Of a DNA stretch of 6,671 bases, positions 5,049-6,671 are shown in pieces. The stretch covers positions 1 to 6,671 of the forward strand of contig JAESTR010000110.1 in the NCBI GenBank assembly GCA_016763495.1, given 5' to 3'. Positions within the stretch are counted from its first letter, which is position 1, and the number at the start of each line of letters is the position of its first letter. Source of the stretch: Kordiimonadaceae bacterium (GTDB lineage Bacteria; Pseudomonadota; Alphaproteobacteria; Sphingomonadales; Kordiimonadaceae). The notes beneath the pieces are model-generated. The model did no database searches, was not told the origin of the DNA, and saw only the letters and a list, made by a program, of their open reading frames with translations. The position numbers and the translations under genes were made by a program.

Positions 5049-6671
5049 TTAGGTCTCGCGCATTTTAAGAGCAGCAATGAACGCGCTGTGAGGAATTTCT
5101 ACTTTCCCGTACATACGCATTTTGGCTTTACCCTTCTTCTGCTTCTCTAGAAGTTTCTTCTTACGCGTCATATCACCGCCATAACATTTGGCTGTCACGT
5201 CTTTCCGCATAGCTGAAATTGTCTCACGCGCAATCACTTTGCCGCCAATGGCTGCTTGGATTGGAATTTTAAATAATTGACGCGGGATCAAATCTTTCAA
5301 ACGGTCACACAGCGCACTACCGCGGGCTTGAGCAGCGGTTCGGTGCACCAACATGGACAGCGCATCAACAGGCTCTGCGTTCACAAGAATGGTCAATTTA
5401 ACAAGGTCCGAAGGCTCATGCCCGCACATATCATAGTCAAAGCTTGCATACCCGCGCGAAACTGACTTCAAGCGGTCATAAAAGTCATACACCACTTCAT
5501 TAAGTGGCAATTTATATTTCAGCATTGCACGAGAGCCAACATACGTCAGATCCTGCTGAATGCCGCGTTTGTCTTCACATAGCTTCAATACGACGCCCAA
5601 ATACTCATCTGGCACCAATATTGTTGCATCAATCCAAGGCTCTTCTATCCGGTCAATGCGTGTCACTTCAGGCATATCAGCCGGATTATGCAGCTGGATC
5701 ATGTCGCCTTTGTGCATATAGATATTATAGATCACGCTTGGGCTAGTGGTGATAAGCTCAATATCAAACTCGCGGTTGATGCGTTCCTGAATAATTTCCA
5801 AATGCAACATGCCAAGGAAACCACAGCGAAAGCCAAATCCAAGGGCTGTAGAACTTTCAGTTTCATACTCGAAACTAGCGTCATTCAATCTAAGCCTTGC
5901 GAGCGCTTCTTTCAGCTGCTCAAACTCGGCGGTATCGGCGGGGAATAGGCCACAAAACACAACAGAACGGCTAGGCTGGAAGCCCGGTAACGCTTCCGTA
6001 CAAGGCTTCTTTAAATCAGTGATTGTATCCCCTACGTGGGTATCAGCGACTTCCTTGATCGATGCTGTAATATAGCCCACTTCCCCAGGGCCAAGCTCAT
6101 CCACTTCAACGCCTTTAGGCGTAAACACACCGACACGGTCAACTTTATGTTCGCTGCCCGCCGCCATCATTTGTATCAGTTGACCTTTTTTAACAACGCC
6201 GTCAATCACACGTACCAGTACCATCACGCCCAAATAGGAATCATACCAACTATCAACTAGCAGCGCCTTTAGCGGTGCATTGCGCTCCCCTTGTGGGGCC
6301 GGTAGATGCTCAACAATACTATCCAGTACGTCTTCGATCCCTATGCCAGATTTTGCAGAGCATAATATAGCGCCAGAGGCATCAATGCCGATCACATCTT
6401 CAATCTGAGTGCGGACACGCTCAGGCTCGGCTGCAGGCAGATCAATCTTATTGAGTACAGGCACAATCTCGTGATTATTGTCCATCGCCTGATACACGTT
6501 AGCGAGCGTTTGCGCTTCCACGCCCTGGCTGGCGTCTACAACAAGCAATGAGCCTTCACAGGCGGCCAAACAACGGCTGACTTCATAGGCAAAATCCACA
6601 TGGCCCGGCGTGTCCATAAGGTTGAGAATATAATCCTCTCCGTCCTTGCCCTTATATTCAAGCCGCACTGT
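5049..6671 (-). CDS. lepA: Elongation factor 4 (LepA GTPase), N-terminus cut by window edge
   Basis: The minus-strand frame is open from the right edge to TAA at 5051-5049, giving 540 residues. LepA is a ribosome-binding translational GTPase, reported to remodel stalled or mis-translocated ribosomes and to help 30S assembly. Visible GTPase motifs are G3 DTPGH (20-24 from the edge), G4 NKID (74-77) and G5 SAK (105-107). Domain II ([13 protein letters not shown]), the [20 protein letters not shown] stretch and the LepA-specific C-terminal region ([22 protein letters not shown]) are all present and intact. By comparison with the ~600-residue E. coli protein about 58 residues are missing, including the P-loop and switch I; the true start lies outside. 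No lepB follows; instead there is a 488-bp non-coding gap, so the lepA-lepB operon of enterobacteria is not present here. The sequence is ordinary and looks fully functional. Confidence 0.98.
   Translation of the reverse strand, partial: TVRLEYKGKDGEDYILNLMDTPGHVDFAYEVSRCLAACEGSLLVVDASQGVEAQTLANVYQAMDNNHEIVPVLNKIDLPAAEPERVRTQIEDVIGIDASGAILCSAKSGIGIEDVLDSIVEHLPAPQGERNAPLKALLVDSWYDSYLGVMVLVRVIDGVVKKGQLIQMMAAGSEHKVDRVGVFTPKGVEVDELGPGEVGYITASIKEVADTHVGDTITDLKKPCTEALPGFQPSRSVVFCGLFPADTAEFEQLKEALARLRLNDASFEYETESSTALGFGFRCGFLGMLHLEIIQERINREFDIELITTSPSVIYNIYMHKGDMIQLHNPADMPEVTRIDRIEEPWIDATILVPDEYLGVVLKLCEDKRGIQQDLTYVGSRAMLKYKLPLNEVVYDFYDRLKSVSRGYASFDYDMCGHEPSDLVKLTILVNAEPVDALSMLVHRTAAQARGSALCDRLKDLIPRQLFKIPIQAAIGGKVIARETISAMRKDVTAKCYGGDMTRKKKLLEKQKKGKAKMRMYGKVEIPHSAFIAALKMRET

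Overview
The window looks like ordinary chromosomal DNA of an alphaproteobacterium with medium GC content (my rough estimate is just under 50%). The LepA sequence reads as alphaproteobacterial. A GTG-started S9 peptidase with a signal peptide and a soluble PAS/GGDEF/EAL protein also fit a free-living marine type, possibly Kordiimonadales-like. That placement is a weak inference from protein style alone. I see no insertion sequence, integrase, CRISPR array, tRNA, rRNA or other sign of recent transfer.

Layout. (1) 1-1573, minus: the N-terminal 524 residues of an exported S9-family (DPP IV / acylaminoacyl-peptidase-like) serine peptidase, cut by the left edge before its catalytic Ser-Asp-His. 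(2) 1574-1738: a divergent control region with the peptidase ribosome binding site on one side and, on the other, a nine-T run, an isolated TTGACA and a small dyad before the next gene. (3) 1739-3343, plus: a soluble 534-residue PAS-like / degenerate GGDEF / degenerate EAL protein. (4) 3456-3668, plus: a 70-residue two-helix membrane protein of unknown function, with its own good promoter candidate. (5) 3709-4560, minus: an exported, single-pass membrane protein of unknown function, convergent with gene 4, with a hairpin between them. (6) 4561-5048: a 488-bp intergenic region holding the promoter of gene 5 and several hairpins, including a perfect 11-bp stem whose minus-strand loop carries an anti-Shine-Dalgarno stretch. 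(7) 5049-6671, minus: lepA (elongation factor 4), lacking only its first ~58 codons beyond the right edge.

The genes do not form one obvious pathway. LepA is translation housekeeping, and the peptidase is an envelope enzyme of peptide breakdown. Two places deserve a second look. The first is the EAL protein: its GGDEF signature is gone and three active-site positions of its EAL domain are replaced, while other ligand and metal positions remain, which points to a c-di-GMP-binding or regulatory role rather than catalysis. The second is the hairpin cluster downstream of lepA, which could be a 3'UTR terminator or a small RNA with an anti-SD loop. I did not find a convincing new multi-gene system.
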